A stretch of 64,000 nt of DNA from Phocaeicola sartorii JCM 17136 = DSM 21941 (GTDB lineage Bacteria > Bacteroidota > Bacteroidia > Bacteroidales > Bacteroidaceae): positions 85,680 to 149,679 of the forward strand of contig NZ_BAKM01000009.1 of NCBI RefSeq assembly GCF_000614185.1, written 5' to 3'. This document shows positions 1 to 9,003 of the stretch, piece by piece. The position numbers were made by a program, and so were the translations under genes. Numbering within the stretch: position 1 is the first letter of the stretch; each line of letters opens with the position of its first letter. The notes under the pieces are model-generated. The model was not told the origin of the DNA. It did not search any database and was given only the letters and a program-made list of their open reading frames with translations.

Positions 1-2466
1 AGGAATATCAGAAGTCAATTCTTCCATACCGCGTTTCGTCTCGCGGACTTCCAAAATATATTCATCAACGTGTACAGAGGTCAACAAGTCCTCACGTACA
101 ACGCGTTCATTCAACACAATAGCATCCTCGTAGTTATACCCCTTCCAAGGCATATAAGCCACCAACAGATTCTTACCCAATGCAAGCTCACCACCCTGAG
201 TTGAATATCCTTCAGTCAGGATATCACCTTTCTTCACACGCTGACCTTTATCACAAGTAGGACGAAGGTCAATAGTCATACTCTGATTAGTCTTACGGAA
301 TTTAGGAATTCTGTATTCCTTCAAAGCAGGTTCAAAGCTTACAAATTCTTCATCTTCATTTCTGTCATACAGGATACGGATAGTCGTTGCATCCACATAC
401 TCCACAACCCCGTCGCCTTCTGCGGCAATCTGAGTACGAGAGTCTTCAACCAACTGCTTTTCAATACCTGTACCTACGATAGGAGCCTCTGTACGCAACA
501 AAGGAACCGCCTGGCGCATCATGTTTGATCCCATCAATGCACGGTTAGCATCGTCATGTTCCAGGAACGGAATCAAAGAAGCAGCGATAGAAGCGATCTG
601 CTGTGGAGAAACATCCATCAACTCCACCTGGTCAGGAGTAACGACCGGATAATCGGCATCACGACGAGCTTTTACTTTCTCACGAACAAATTTGCCTTCA
701 TCATCCAACGGAGCATTACCCTGAGCTATAACCTTGTCTTCTTCCTCTTCAGCTGTGAGATATTCAATACCTTCAGCAGATATATCCACCTTGCCATCAG
801 CTACCTTACGATAAGGAGTAGAGATAAAGCCGAGTTCATTGATCTTAGCATATACACACAAAGAAGAGATCAAACCGATATTCGGACCTTCCGGAGTCTC
901 AATCGGACACAAACGGCCATAGTGAGTATAGTGTACGTCACGAACCTCGAAACCGGCACGCTCACGTGACAAACCACCAGGGCCTAACGCTGACAAACGA
1001 CGTTTGTGAGTGATTTCGGCCAACGGATTGGTTTGGTCCATGAACTGCGACAAAGCATTTGTACCGAAGAATGAATTGATAACAGAAGAAATAGTCTTCG
1101 CATTAATCAGATCAATCGGAGTAAACACTTCATTGTCACGTACGTTCATACGTTCACGGATAGTACGGGACATACGTGCCAAACCAATTGCAAACTGGTT
1201 AGACAACTGCTCGCCCACCGTACGTACACGACGGTTACTCAAATGGTCAATATCATCAACATCCGCTTTAGAGTTAATCAACTCAATCAGATACTTAATG
1301 ATTTCGATAATATCTTGTTTTGTCAATACCTTCACATCCATATCCGTAGTCAGCCCCAACTTTTTGTTGATTCTGTAACGGCCTACTTCGCCAAGGTCAT
1401 ATCTTTTTTCAGAGAAGAACAAGTTATTGATAACCTCACGGGCGCTGGCATCATCAGCCGGGTCTGCATTACGCAACTGGCGGTAAATGTAAAGTACAGC
1501 CTCTTTTTCAGAGTTGCTCGGGTCTTTCTGAAGCGTATTAAAAATAATAGAGTAGTCGGATGAATTCGCTTCTTCCTTATGAACAAGGATATTCTGAACG
1601 CCAGAATCAATAATTTCATCGATATGATCCTCTTCTATCACAGTCTCACGATCAATGATCACCTCATTACGTTCAATAGAAACAACTTCACCGGTGTCTT
1701 CATCTACGAAATCCTCTGTCCATGTTTTCAAAACACGAGCAGCGAGTTTTCTTCCTACGACTTTCTTCAAATTAGTCTTGTTAACTTTAACGTCTTCAGC
1801 CAAGTTAAAGATTTCGAGGATATCTTTATCATTTTCAAAGCCCACCGCTCTTAACAGAGTCGTTACAGGCAATTTCTTTTTACGGTCGATATACGCATAC
1901 ATCACATTATTGATGTCTGTAGCGAATTCGATCCATGAACCTTTGAATGGTATAATACGGGCAGAGTACAATTTCGTACCGTTAGCATGTACACTCTGGC
2001 CGAAGAATACACCCGGAGAACGATGTAACTGAGAAACGACTACACGTTCAGCACCATTGATTACAAAAGTTCCTTTCGGAGTCATATACGGAATAGGCCC
2101 CAAATAAACATCCTGAATGACCGTGTCGAAATCTTCATGATCAGGATCAGTACAATACAGCTTCAATTTCGCCTTCAAAGGCACACTGTATGTGAGACCA
2201 CGCTCCAGACACTCGTCTATTGAATAGTGAGGCGGATCAATGTAATAGTCCAAGAATTCAAGGACAAAGTTATTACGAGTGTCAGCGATAGGGAAGTTTT
2301 CAGCAAATACCTTGTACAGCCCGTCATTCTTACGTTTTTCGGGCGGGGTATCCAACTGTAAAAAGTCTTGGAATGACTTCAATTGCACTTCCAAGAAATC
2401 CGGATACTTCATCGGATTCTTGATGGAAGCAAAATTAACTCTTTGATTTTCAGTATTTGAAGACAT
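1..2466 (-). CDS. rpoB: RNA polymerase beta subunit (3' end outside window)
   Basis: Catalytic beta subunit of RNA polymerase. The first 822 codons are present; the rest lies beyond the left edge. The protein starts [15 protein letters not shown], and the ATG at 2466 follows the rplL hairpin. The rifampicin-binding region lies at about 975-1070. There the residues equivalent to E. coli Asp516 (QFMDQ), His526 (THKRR) and Ser531 (RLSALG) are all wild type, so target-site rifampicin resistance is not visible. The long conserved segment ending [14 protein letters not shown] follows. It is the last visible gene of the secE-nusG-rplKAJL-rpoB order, and rpoC should follow outside the window. Confidence 0.98.
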   Translation of the reverse strand, partial: MSSNTENQRVNFASIKNPMKYPDFLEVQLKSFQDFLQLDTPPEKRKNDGLYKVFAENFPIADTRNNFVLEFLDYYIDPPHYSIDECLERGLTYSVPLKAKLKLYCTDPDHEDFDTVIQDVYLGPIPYMTPKGTFVINGAERVVVSQLHRSPGVFFGQSVHANGTKLYSARIIPFKGSWIEFATDINNVMYAYIDRKKKLPVTTLLRAVGFENDKDILEIFNLAEDVKVNKTNLKKVVGRKLAARVLKTWTEDFVDEDTGEVVSIERNEVIIDRETVIEEDHIDEIIDSGVQNILVHKEEANSSDYSIIFNTLQKDPSNSEKEAVLYIYRQLRNADPADDASAREVINNLFFSEKRYDLGEVGRYRINKKLGLTTDMDVKVLTKQDIIEIIKYLIELINSKADVDDIDHLSNRRVRTVGEQLSNQFAIGLARMSRTIRERMNVRDNEVFTPIDLINAKTISSVINSFFGTNALSQFMDQTNPLAEITHKRRLSALGPGGLSRERAGFEVRDVHYTHYGRLCPIETPEGPNIGLISSLCVYAKINELGFISTPYRKVADGKVDISAEGIEYLTAEEEEDKVIAQGNAPLDDEGKFVREKVKARRDADYPVVTPDQVELMDVSPQQIASIAASLIPFLEHDDANRALMGSNMMRQAVPLLRTEAPIVGTGIEKQLVEDSRTQIAAEGDGVVEYVDATTIRILYDRNEDEEFVSFEPALKEYRIPKFRKTNQSMTIDLRPTCDKGQRVKKGDILTEGYSTQGGELALGKNLLVAYMPWKGYNYEDAIVLNERVVREDLLTSVHVDEYILEVRETKRGMEELTSDIP

Positions 2467-2510
2467 TTGTTAATATTTTGTAGAACTTAATAATAATATA
2501 GACACAAAAA

Positions 2511-2543
2511 GGTTAAGAATCCTCTGCTTGAGGATTCCTAACC
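2511..2543 (-). terminator. hairpin between rplL and rpoB (attenuator or partial terminator)
   Basis: On the minus strand a GGTTAGGAATCCTC arm, a 5-nt loop and the opposing arm with one mismatch are followed by TTTTTG. This is an intrinsic-terminator shape. It lies between rplL and rpoB, where many bacteria have a partial terminator that sets the ratio of ribosomal proteins to polymerase subunits; that role is inferred here. Confidence 0.75.
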
Positions 2544-2568
2544 GTATTACCTGATACTCAGGCTAATA

Positions 2569-2943
2569 TTATTTAAGCTCAACTTCAGCTCCAGCTTCTT
2601 CCAAAGTTTTCTTCAGTGATTCAGCTTCGTCTTTAGCCAAGCCTTCTTTTACTGTGCTAGGAGCACCGTCTACCATGTCTTTAGCTTCTTTCAAGCCAAG
2701 ACCACATGCTTCTTTAACGGCTTTAACAACCTGCAATTTAGCAGCGCCTGCGCTCTTCAAAACTACATCGAAAGATGTTTTTTCTTCAGCAGCAGCTGCA
2801 CCAGCAGCAGGACCAGCAGCAACAGCTACAGCTGCAGCAGCAGGTTCAATACCGTATTCTTCTTTAAGGATAGTTGCAAGTTCATTAACTTCTTTTACTG
2901 TCAAGTTAACTAATTGTTCTGCAAAAGCTTTCAAATCTGCCAT
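2569..2943 (-). CDS. rplL: 50S ribosomal protein bL12 (L7/L12)
   Basis: Stalk protein of the large ribosomal subunit that recruits and stimulates translation GTPases. At 124 residues it has the normal family length. It has an N-terminal dimerisation helix ([16 protein letters not shown]), an Ala-rich hinge near residues 35-53, and the conserved C-terminal domain containing [20 protein letters not shown]. The gene lies 46 bp downstream of rplJ, its stalk-base partner, and is followed by the 2511-2543 hairpin before rpoB. Confidence 0.97.
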   Translation of the reverse strand: MADLKAFAEQLVNLTVKEVNELATILKEEYGIEPAAAAVAVAAGPAAGAAAAEEKTSFDVVLKSAGAAKLQVVKAVKEACGLGLKEAKDMVDGAPSTVKEGLAKDEAESLKKTLEEAGAEVELK

Positions 2944-2989
2944 TTTTGTATGATTTTAATTGTTTGTTACTAATTGATTATAAAATTGA

Positions 2990-3508
2990 TTATTCGGCAC
3001 GTTCGCCCAGAGTCTTAAGAACTCCATGAATGGTGTTACCACCTGATTGAAGAGCAGAAATAACATTCTTCGCCGGTGATTGCAGCAATGCAATGATATC
3101 AGCAATAACTTCATTCTTACTCTTGATATTGCAAAGAGCATCCAGTTGATTAGCACCTACATAGAAACCTTCTTCAGCATAAGCTGCTTTCAATGCAGGA
3201 ATTTCCTCTTTGTATTCTTTCAACAACTTTGCAGGAGCGTTAGCTACTTCGCTAAACATTACTGAAGTTGTACCTTTTAAAGAATCGAACAACGGAGAGA
3301 AATCAACATCTTCCATGCTCATCAGAGCTTTGTGAAGCAAAGAATTCTTCACAACAACCAGCTTAATACCAGCTTTAAAACACTTTCTTCTCAGTTCACT
3401 TGTCTTAGCTGCATCCATAGCAGTTGTGTCAACCAAATAGAAATGTCCGTATTGCTTAACGGTTTCAGCCAACTGACCAATAATAACGCCTTTATCTTCC
3501 TTTCTCAT
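2990..3508 (-). CDS. rplJ: 50S ribosomal protein uL10
   Basis: Base of the L7/L12 stalk: it binds 23S rRNA together with L11 and carries L12 dimers on its C-terminal helix. At 172 residues it has the usual length, with the N-terminal segment MRKEDKGVIIGQLAE and a C-terminal tail (residues about 140-172) for L12. A strong AAGGAGGA Shine-Dalgarno, uncommon in this phylum, precedes the ATG at 3508. It follows rplA by 15 bp, so the two are surely cotranscribed. Confidence 0.97.
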   Translation of the reverse strand: MRKEDKGVIIGQLAETVKQYGHFYLVDTTAMDAAKTSELRRKCFKAGIKLVVVKNSLLHKALMSMEDVDFSPLFDSLKGTTSVMFSEVANAPAKLLKEYKEEIPALKAAYAEEGFYVGANQLDALCNIKSKNEVIADIIALLQSPAKNVISALQSGGNTIHGVLKTLGERAE

Positions 3509-3523
3509 GATTCCTCCTTATTA

Positions 3524-4222
3524 TTAGTTTTCTTCTACAGTTTTGGGATCAATCTTGATACCCTTACTCATAGTACTTGAAAGATAAATACTCTTAATAT
3601 AGGTACCCTTAGCTGAGCTTGGTTTCAATTTAATGATAGTAGCGATAAATTCTTTCGCATTATCACGAATCTGATCAGCAGTGAAAGAAACCTTACCAAT
3701 TGAAGTATGAACGATACCGCTCTTATCAACCTTAAAGTCAATCTTACCTTGCTTAACTTCCTTAACAGCCTTAGCTACATCCATAGTTACAGTACCACTC
3801 TTAGGATTCGGCATTAATCCGCGAGGACCAAGAACACGACCCAGAGCACCGATCTTACCCATGATAGACGGCATTGTGATGATAACATCAATATCAGTCC
3901 ATCCACCTTTGATCTTTTCAATATATTCGTCAAGACCAACATAGTCAGCGCCAGCTTCTTTTGCAGCAGCTTCAGCATCAGGTGTACACAGAACCAAGAC
4001 ACGTACCTGCTTACCTGTTCCGTGAGGCAGTGAAACTACACCACGAACCATTTGGTTAGCTTTACGAGGGTCTACACCTAAACGTACGTCAATATCTAAT
4101 GAAGCATCAAATTTAGAAAAAGTAATATCTTTAACTAACTGTGCAGCTTCTTTCAGTGAGTATGCTTTCCCTGCTTCAATTTTTTCTGCAGCCAACTTTT
4201 GATTTTTTGTCAGTTTACCCAT
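3524..4222 (-). CDS. rplA: 50S ribosomal protein uL1
   Basis: L1 stalk protein, which binds 23S rRNA and helps eject E-site tRNA; in many bacteria it also represses its own operon. At 232 residues it has full length. The signature stretch around [17 protein letters not shown] sits near residues 126-142. It lies 15 bp downstream of rplK and 15 bp upstream of rplJ. I did not identify an L1-binding leader structure. Confidence 0.97.
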   Translation of the reverse strand: MGKLTKNQKLAAEKIEAGKAYSLKEAAQLVKDITFSKFDASLDIDVRLGVDPRKANQMVRGVVSLPHGTGKQVRVLVLCTPDAEAAAKEAGADYVGLDEYIEKIKGGWTDIDVIITMPSIMGKIGALGRVLGPRGLMPNPKSGTVTMDVAKAVKEVKQGKIDFKVDKSGIVHTSIGKVSFTADQIRDNAKEFIATIIKLKPSSAKGTYIKSIYLSSTMSKGIKIDPKTVEEN

Positions 4223-4237
4223 TATAATTGAAGTTTA

Positions 4238-4681
4238 TTAGTTATTACCCGGGAATTCCCCTTTTACAGCGATACCCATACTTCTAGCTGTACCAGCTAC
4301 CATAGTCATAGCCGACTCGATAGTGAAGCAGTTCAAGTCAACCATTTTGTCCTGAGCAATCGTACGAACTTGTTCCCAAGTAATTTCAGCAACTTTCTTA
4401 CGGTTAGGCTCAGCAGAACCACTCTTAATCTTAGCCATTTCAAGCAATTGAATAGCTACGGGAGGAGTCTTGATGACAAAATCAAAAGACTTATCTGCGT
4501 AGTAGGTAATGATTACAGGTAAAATCTTACCTGCTTTGTCCTGGGTTCTGGCATTGAATTGCTTGCAAAATTCCATGATGTTAATACCCTTAGAACCCAA
4601 AGCAGGTCCAACGGGAGGTGATGGATTTGCAGCGCCTCCTTTAATCTGTAATTTGATTAGTCCAGCAACTTCTTTAGCCAT
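4238..4681 (-). CDS. rplK: 50S ribosomal protein uL11
   Basis: Binds the GTPase-associated centre of 23S rRNA with L10. At 147 residues it has normal length. It has the N-terminal proline-rich motif [19 protein letters not shown] (residues about 20-38) and the C-terminal RNA-binding domain ending in the TARSMGI region. It is separated from nusG by 60 bp and runs tightly into rplA. Confidence 0.97.
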   Translation of the reverse strand: MAKEVAGLIKLQIKGGAANPSPPVGPALGSKGINIMEFCKQFNARTQDKAGKILPVIITYYADKSFDFVIKTPPVAIQLLEMAKIKSGSAEPNRKKVAEITWEQVRTIAQDKMVDLNCFTIESAMTMVAGTARSMGIAVKGEFPGNN

Positions 4682-4741
4682 TTTGTTTCTAATTTTTATA
4701 TATTAATTATATCGAAAGTCTAATGCACGTAACAGGATGCA

Positions 4742-5275
4742 TTATTCTTTCTCGACATCCATAAAGCCAAGTTCCAGCGGAGTTTTACGTCCGAAGATCT
4801 TAACCATAACCTTCAACTTCCGTTTTTCGGTGTTCACTTCTTCAATGAGACCACTGAAGCCACTGAACGGTCCAACGGCAACTTTCACTGTTTCTCCTAC
4901 GGTGTAAGGTACATTCAGTTCCTCACTGCCTTCCTGGAGTTCATCCACCGTACCAAGTATGCGATTCACTTCCGATTGTCTCAGAGGGACCGGATTTTCG
5001 GAACCTCCCAAGAAGCCGATTACATTCGGAGTGTTTCTCAAATGATGAGCAACTTCACCGACCAAAGCAGCTTCTACTAAAACGTATCCGGGAAGATAAC
5101 TTCTTTCTTTCACAATTTTCTTACCATTGCGAACCTGATACACTTTCTCAGTAGGAATCAACACCTGAGACACATACTCGCTAAGGTCACTATTCTTAAT
5201 GTCAGCATCAAGATATTCCTTAACCTTGCTTTCTTTTCCACTAACGGCACGTAACACGTACCACTTTTTTTTCAA
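4742..5275 (-). CDS. nusG: transcription termination/antitermination protein NusG
   Basis: Processivity factor that binds the RNA polymerase clamp and links it to ribosomes or Rho. The 177 residues comprise an N-terminal NGN domain (KKWYVLRAVSGKESKVKEYL onward) and a C-terminal KOW domain around VGETVKVAVGPFSGFSG, residues about 124-141. It lies 23 bp after secE, the standard bacterial arrangement. Confidence 0.96.
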   Translation of the reverse strand: MKKKWYVLRAVSGKESKVKEYLDADIKNSDLSEYVSQVLIPTEKVYQVRNGKKIVKERSYLPGYVLVEAALVGEVAHHLRNTPNVIGFLGGSENPVPLRQSEVNRILGTVDELQEGSEELNVPYTVGETVKVAVGPFSGFSGLIEEVNTEKRKLKVMVKIFGRKTPLELGFMDVEKE

Positions 5276-5298
5276 TCTCAGACATCTTTACTCAATTA

Positions 5299-5493
5299 TT
5301 AGTGCGGATAGATAATATCCTCCATTACAAACTGGAAGACTGAATCCATAAGAAAAACGACTAGCGCAATGAGCAGGGAAGCATATAAAACAACCACTGC
5401 GCTACTAGAAAGTTCTTTACGAGTAGGCCATGATACTTTATGGACTAATTCGTCATAAGATTCTTTACAATAATTTGCTACTTTCTGAAACAT
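5299..5493 (-). CDS. secE: preprotein translocase subunit SecE
   Basis: Small essential subunit of the SecYEG channel. At 64 residues it is the short single-membrane-span form. A cytoplasmic amphipathic helix containing ELVHKVSWPTRKEL (residues about 15-28, with the SecE hallmark W-P-T-R/K) precedes one hydrophobic span, residues about 31-57. It sits between tRNA-Trp and nusG, as in many bacteria. Confidence 0.95.
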   Translation of the reverse strand: MFQKVANYCKESYDELVHKVSWPTRKELSSSAVVVLYASLLIALVVFLMDSVFQFVMEDIIYPH

Positions 5494-5509
5494 ATTCTTT
5501 CAAGTTTAG

Positions 5510-5582
5510 CACGGGAGGAGAGGCTCGAACTCCCGACACCCGGTTTTGGAGACCGGTGCTCTACCAACTGAGCTACTCCCGT
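5510..5582 (-). tRNA. tRNA-Trp (CCA)
   Basis: A 73-nt cloverleaf: acceptor ACGGGAG pairs with CTCCCGT, the discriminator is G, the D arm is GCTCAGTTGG, and the anticodon loop CTCCAAA reads CCA. It is located between tuf and secE on the same strand. Confidence 0.97.
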
Positions 5583-5647
5583 AAAAATCAGTCCCCGGTA
5601 TATTACGACCGAGAACTGATCATATTATTTATCTAATGTAATGTGTA

Positions 5648-6832
5648 TTAGTCAAGAAGTTCTGTAATCTGACCAGCACCTACTGTACGTCCACCTTCGC
5701 GGATAGCGAAACGCAAACCTACGTTCAATGCAACCGGGTAGATCAACTCAACTGTAATAGTTACGTTATCACCAGGCATTACCATTTCAGTTCCTTCCGG
5801 CAAAGTGATTTCACCTGTACAGTCCATAGTACGCAAATAGAACTGAGGACGGTATTTGTTATGGAACGGAGTGTGACGGCCACCTTCTTCTTTCTTCAAG
5901 ATATAAACCTCAGCTTTGAACTTAGAGTGAGCCTTAACCTGACCCGGCTTACACAAGATCATACCACGCTTGATTTCGTTCTTGTCGATACCACGCAACA
6001 ACAAACCAACGTTATCACCAGCTTCACCTTGATCCAACAGTTTACGGAACATTTCAACACCAGTTACAACTGATTTCTTATCTTCACCCAAACCAAGGAT
6101 TTCAATTTCGTCACCTACATGAATAACACCAGCTTCGATACGACCTGTAGCAACAGTACCACGACCAGTGATAGAGAATACGTCTTCAACAGGCATCAAG
6201 AAAGGTTTATCGATATCACGCGGAGGCAATGGAATCCAAGTATCAACTGCATCCATCAATTCCATTACTTTATCTTCCCATTCAGCAACACCGTTCAAAG
6301 CACCCAGTGCAGAACCGCGGATGATAGGAGTATTATCGCCGTCGAAATCATAGAATGAAAGCAGTTCACGCATTTCCATTTCTACCAATTCCAACATTTC
6401 TTCATCGTCAACCATATCGCACTTGTTCAAGAAAACAACCAAACGAGGTACGTTTACCTGACGAGCCAACAGGATGTGTTCACGAGTCTGAGGCATCGGA
6501 CCATCAGTTGCAGCACAAACGATGATTGCGCCATCCATCTGAGCAGCACCAGTAACCATGTTCTTTACATAGTCGGCGTGACCCGGACAGTCAACGTGAG
6601 CATAATGACGATTTGCAGTTTGATATTCTACGTGAGAAGTATTGATAGTAATACCTCTTTCTTTTTCTTCAGGAGCGTTGTCGATTGAATCGAAAGAACG
6701 CAATTCTGAAAGACCTTTTTTAGCCAACACAGTAGTGATAGCAGCAGTCAAAGTGGTTTTACCGTGGTCAACGTGACCGATAGTACCAATGTTAACGTGC
6801 GGTTTCGAACGTTCAAATTTCTCTTTAGCCAT
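5648..6832 (-). CDS. tuf: translation elongation factor EF-Tu
   Basis: GTPase that delivers aminoacyl-tRNA to the ribosome. At 394 residues it has the usual length. The G1 box GHVDHGKT is at residues 19-26, the DCPGHADY box near 81, and the NKCD box near 136; domains 2 and 3 end at [14 protein letters not shown]. It is embedded between tRNA genes (Thr-GGT upstream, Trp downstream), so it is probably part of one long transcript running into the ribosomal protein genes. Confidence 0.98.
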   Translation of the reverse strand: MAKEKFERSKPHVNIGTIGHVDHGKTTLTAAITTVLAKKGLSELRSFDSIDNAPEEKERGITINTSHVEYQTANRHYAHVDCPGHADYVKNMVTGAAQMDGAIIVCAATDGPMPQTREHILLARQVNVPRLVVFLNKCDMVDDEEMLELVEMEMRELLSFYDFDGDNTPIIRGSALGALNGVAEWEDKVMELMDAVDTWIPLPPRDIDKPFLMPVEDVFSITGRGTVATGRIEAGVIHVGDEIEILGLGEDKKSVVTGVEMFRKLLDQGEAGDNVGLLLRGIDKNEIKRGMILCKPGQVKAHSKFKAEVYILKKEEGGRHTPFHNKYRPQFYLRTMDCTGEITLPEGTEMVMPGDNVTITVELIYPVALNVGLRFAIREGGRTVGAGQITELLD

Positions 6833-6883
6833 AGCTTTACTTGTTATTTATTTGATTAATAATCAGCAATTACGTTATCAAAG

Positions 6884-6955
<72 letters not shown>

Positions 6956-6965
6956 AAGAAAAGAG

Positions 6966-7038
6966 AGCGGAAGACGGGGCTCAAACCCGCGACCCTCAGC
7001 TTGGAAGGCTAATGCTCTATCAACTGAGCTACTTCCGC
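6966..7038 (-). tRNA. tRNA-Gly (TCC)
   Basis: A 73-nt cloverleaf: acceptor GCGGAAG pairs with CTTCCGC, and the anticodon loop CTTCCAA reads TCC. It is 10 bp from the neighbouring tRNA-Thr(GGT). Confidence 0.96.
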
Positions 7039-7070
7039 AAAACTAAAGACTTTTCAAAGCCTCAAGAATG

Positions 7071-7153
7071 TGGGCAAAGATGGATTCGAACCACCGAAGT
7101 CGAAAGACAGCAGATTTACAGTCTGCCCCATTTGGCCACTCTGGTATTTGCCC
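7071..7153 (-). tRNA. tRNA-Tyr (GTA)
   Basis: An 83-nt tRNA with a long variable arm, as expected for bacterial tRNA-Tyr. Acceptor GGGCAAA pairs with TTTGCCC, the discriminator is A, and the anticodon loop CTGTAAA reads GTA. Confidence 0.97.
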
Positions 7154-7198
7154 AACTTATTTTTCAAAGATCTATTAGCTTTTCAGCATCTTTTCTTG

Positions 7199-7272
7199 AG
7201 CCTCTTGTCGGATTCGAACCAACGACCCCGAGATTACAAATCACGTGCTCTGGCCAACTGAGCTAAAGAGGC
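7199..7272 (-). tRNA. tRNA-Thr (TGT)
   Basis: A 74-nt cloverleaf: GCCTCTT acceptor, anticodon loop TTTGTAA reading TGT. It is the first gene after the promoter at 7323-7354, so it leads the tRNA-tuf-ribosomal transcript. Confidence 0.95.
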
Positions 7273-7322
7273 TTGTTATTTCTAACTTTGCAACCATTCC
7301 ACCTCGGATGGTTAAGCGGCTG

Positions 7323-7354
7323 CAAAGTTAGATATTTATTTTAAATCTCAAAAA
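7323..7354 (-). promoter_or_regulatory. Bacteroides-type promoter of the tRNA-tuf-secE-rpl transcript
   Basis: On the minus strand, a TTTTTG box (7349-7354), an 18-bp spacer and TAACTTTG (7323-7330) match the Bacteroides sigma-ABfr consensus. It lies 50 bp upstream of tRNA-Thr(TGT) and just after the hpf stop. The -7 box is one arm of a 10-bp inverted repeat whose other arm is 7282-7291. Confidence 0.8.
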
Positions 7355-7370
7355 CTTTCAGCGATTTTTT

Positions 7371-7670
7371 TTATTTACCGCGCAGTTTTTCTTTATATTT
7401 TGTCAATTGCTTGGAAAGTGCGTCCACGCACACGTCAACTGACTCTTCAAATGTATCACTCACCTTCTCTGCAAAGAACTCACCATTAGGAACCAACACT
7501 TTCATACTAGCCTCCTTGTTCATTGCAGTTTCAGGTTTTACCACTTTTAATGACACCTCCACTTTATTTATATCGTCACAATACTTTTCTAACTTAGCAG
7601 CTTTTTTCTGGATAAAATCCTGAAGTCTTTCCGTTGCATCGAAATGAATAGCTTGAATTCTAACTTCCAT
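7371..7670 (-). CDS. hpf: ribosome hibernation promoting factor (HPF/YfiA family)
   Basis: Short-form hibernation factor that binds the 30S decoding channel in slow growth. The 99 residues span one S30AE domain (beta-alpha-beta-beta-beta-alpha), starting MEVRIQAIHFDATERLQDFI. It lacks the C-terminal dimerisation domain of long HPF. A strong AAAGGAGG precedes the ATG. It lies 14 bp after the XerC-type recombinase, an unexpected but tight pairing, so it is probably cotranscribed with rpsU and the recombinase. Confidence 0.93.
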   Translation of the reverse strand: MEVRIQAIHFDATERLQDFIQKKAAKLEKYCDDINKVEVSLKVVKPETAMNKEASMKVLVPNGEFFAEKVSDTFEESVDVCVDALSKQLTKYKEKLRGK

Positions 7671-7684
7671 AAATACCTCCTTTT

Positions 7685-8566
7685 TTACGCTCTTGGATGA
7701 GCTTGTTCATAAACTTTTTTAAGTTCCTCAAAAGTTGTATGCGTATAGACCTCCGTTGTTGTCAGACTACTATGGCCCAGCAATTCCTTCACCGCGCCCA
7801 ACTCTGCCTCATTATTCAGCATAGTAGTTGCAAAAGTATGTCTCAACACATGCGGACTTCTTTTTTTCAGCGATACCACCTTTGAGAGGTTCCGTTTCAC
7901 TAAAAGATATACCTTTCCAGCATACATCCGTTTCCCATTCTCCAGAACAAAAAACGCCTCCGCTTTTCCAGGCAACGCTTCGTTTCTTACCTTCAGATAA
8001 ACAAGCATCGCTTCCCGCAGTTCTTCACCAAAAGGAATCAGCCGCTGTTTGTTTCTCTTACCCGTCACTTTTATCAGAGATGCAGAGAAATCGACATCCA
8101 CATCATTCAGCCCTATCAGTTCGGAAAGCCGCATGCCCGTAGCATAAAACATTTCCAATATCATTTTATCCCGACAACCTGTAAAATCGTCCTTAAAAGG
8201 GACCTCATCCAAGAGTCGGTCCATTTCACGTTCTTTCAGAAATACAGGCAGAGGCTTCTTGTTTTTCGGACCAATGATTTTCAACATCGGGTCCACCCTC
8301 ACCACGCCTTTCTTCAGAAGGAAACGATAAAACGACCGGAGCGAACTCAGTTTCCGGTTTACAGAAGTAGATGTATACCCAGCCTCCATCAGGTTCATTA
8401 TCCAACCACGGACCAGATCCGCATCTACCGTTGTAAAATCAATATTCTCATCCCTCCCCTTGAAGTATTCTTCAAATTTGGTCAAATCTATTCCATAGCT
8501 AACTATCGTTTTCTCAGAATAGTTCCTTTCAAACCGAAGATAATCCAAAAAAGAGTCTGTCATCAT
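7685..8566 (-). CDS. xerC: tyrosine recombinase XerC/XerD
   Basis: Site-specific recombinase expected to act at dif to resolve chromosome dimers. The 293 residues have an N-terminal SAM-like core-binding domain (about 1-95) and a C-terminal catalytic domain. All catalytic residues are visible: Arg146 (TGMRLSEL), Lys170 (VTGKRNKQ), His239 and Arg242 (SPHVLRHTF), His265 (LLGHSSL) and the nucleophile Tyr274 (EVYTH). It sits between rpsU and hpf, a housekeeping context that favours a chromosomal Xer protein over a mobile-element integrase. XerC and XerD cannot be separated by eye. Confidence 0.92.
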   Translation of the reverse strand: MMTDSFLDYLRFERNYSEKTIVSYGIDLTKFEEYFKGRDENIDFTTVDADLVRGWIMNLMEAGYTSTSVNRKLSSLRSFYRFLLKKGVVRVDPMLKIIGPKNKKPLPVFLKEREMDRLLDEVPFKDDFTGCRDKMILEMFYATGMRLSELIGLNDVDVDFSASLIKVTGKRNKQRLIPFGEELREAMLVYLKVRNEALPGKAEAFFVLENGKRMYAGKVYLLVKRNLSKVVSLKKRSPHVLRHTFATTMLNNEAELGAVKELLGHSSLTTTEVYTHTTFEELKKVYEQAHPRA

Positions 8567-8643
8567 AAGAAACGTCGCTTATCAATTCAGCAACGAATAT
8601 ATGAAAAAGAATTCAATTATTCAAAGAATGTGCGAGTTTTTAA

Positions 8644-8835
8644 TTATTCTTCTACTTGCTGAAGCTTCTGCACATAGACTGCACGCTCTCTTTTCAGTCT
8701 GTTCAATACAGACGGCTTGTCGAACTGTTGTCTAGCTCTTAATTCTTTTACAACACCTGTTTTTTCAAATTTTCTTTTGAACTTCTTCAGCGCTTTTTCA
8801 ATGTTTTCGCCTTCTTTTACTGGTACTACAATCAT
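8644..8835 (-). CDS. rpsU: 30S ribosomal protein bS21
   Basis: Small basic ribosomal protein near the anti-Shine-Dalgarno region of 16S rRNA. The 63 residues start MIVVPVKEGENIEKALKKF and contain the typical KRKFEKTGVVKELRARQQFD stretch. It is the first gene behind the promoter at 8893-8923 and is followed after 77 bp by the recombinase gene. Confidence 0.96.
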   Translation of the reverse strand: MIVVPVKEGENIEKALKKFKRKFEKTGVVKELRARQQFDKPSVLNRLKRERAVYVQKLQQVEE

Positions 8836-8892
8836 TGTTTTTAATTATTAAATATGTTGTTATTAAAATTTTCTGATAGTCAAATTGCGGCG

Positions 8893-8923
8893 CAAAATTA
8901 CACATACTTTCTTTATTTACAAA
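8893..8923 (-). promoter_or_regulatory. Bacteroides-type promoter of rpsU
   Basis: On the minus strand, TTTG (complement of 8920-8923), a 19-bp spacer and TAATTTTG (8893-8900) match the consensus with ideal spacing. It lies 58 bp upstream of the rpsU start. Confidence 0.8.
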
Positions 8924-8962
8924 ACTTTCCGCAATTATTTATCTAAAATAATCCAGAAATCG

Positions 8963-8970
8963 TATCTTTG
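8963..8970 (+). promoter_or_regulatory. -7 box of the aminopeptidase P gene
   Basis: TATCTTTG lies 34 bp upstream of the ATG at 9004. The upstream box is weak. Its position decides the start: an in-frame codon at 8968 lies inside this box and would precede the transcript start. Confidence 0.65.
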
Positions 8971-9003
8971 CTTTCCAGTACAAACCATTATAAACCAATT
9001 AAA

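Noticed and set aside
975..1070. Rifampicin-resistance substitution in rpoB
   Set aside because: The Asp516, His526 and Ser531 equivalents are all wild type.
7685..8566. Mobile-element integrase
   Set aside because: The tyrosine recombinase sits between rpsU and hpf with no att sites or cargo; a housekeeping Xer protein is the better reading.
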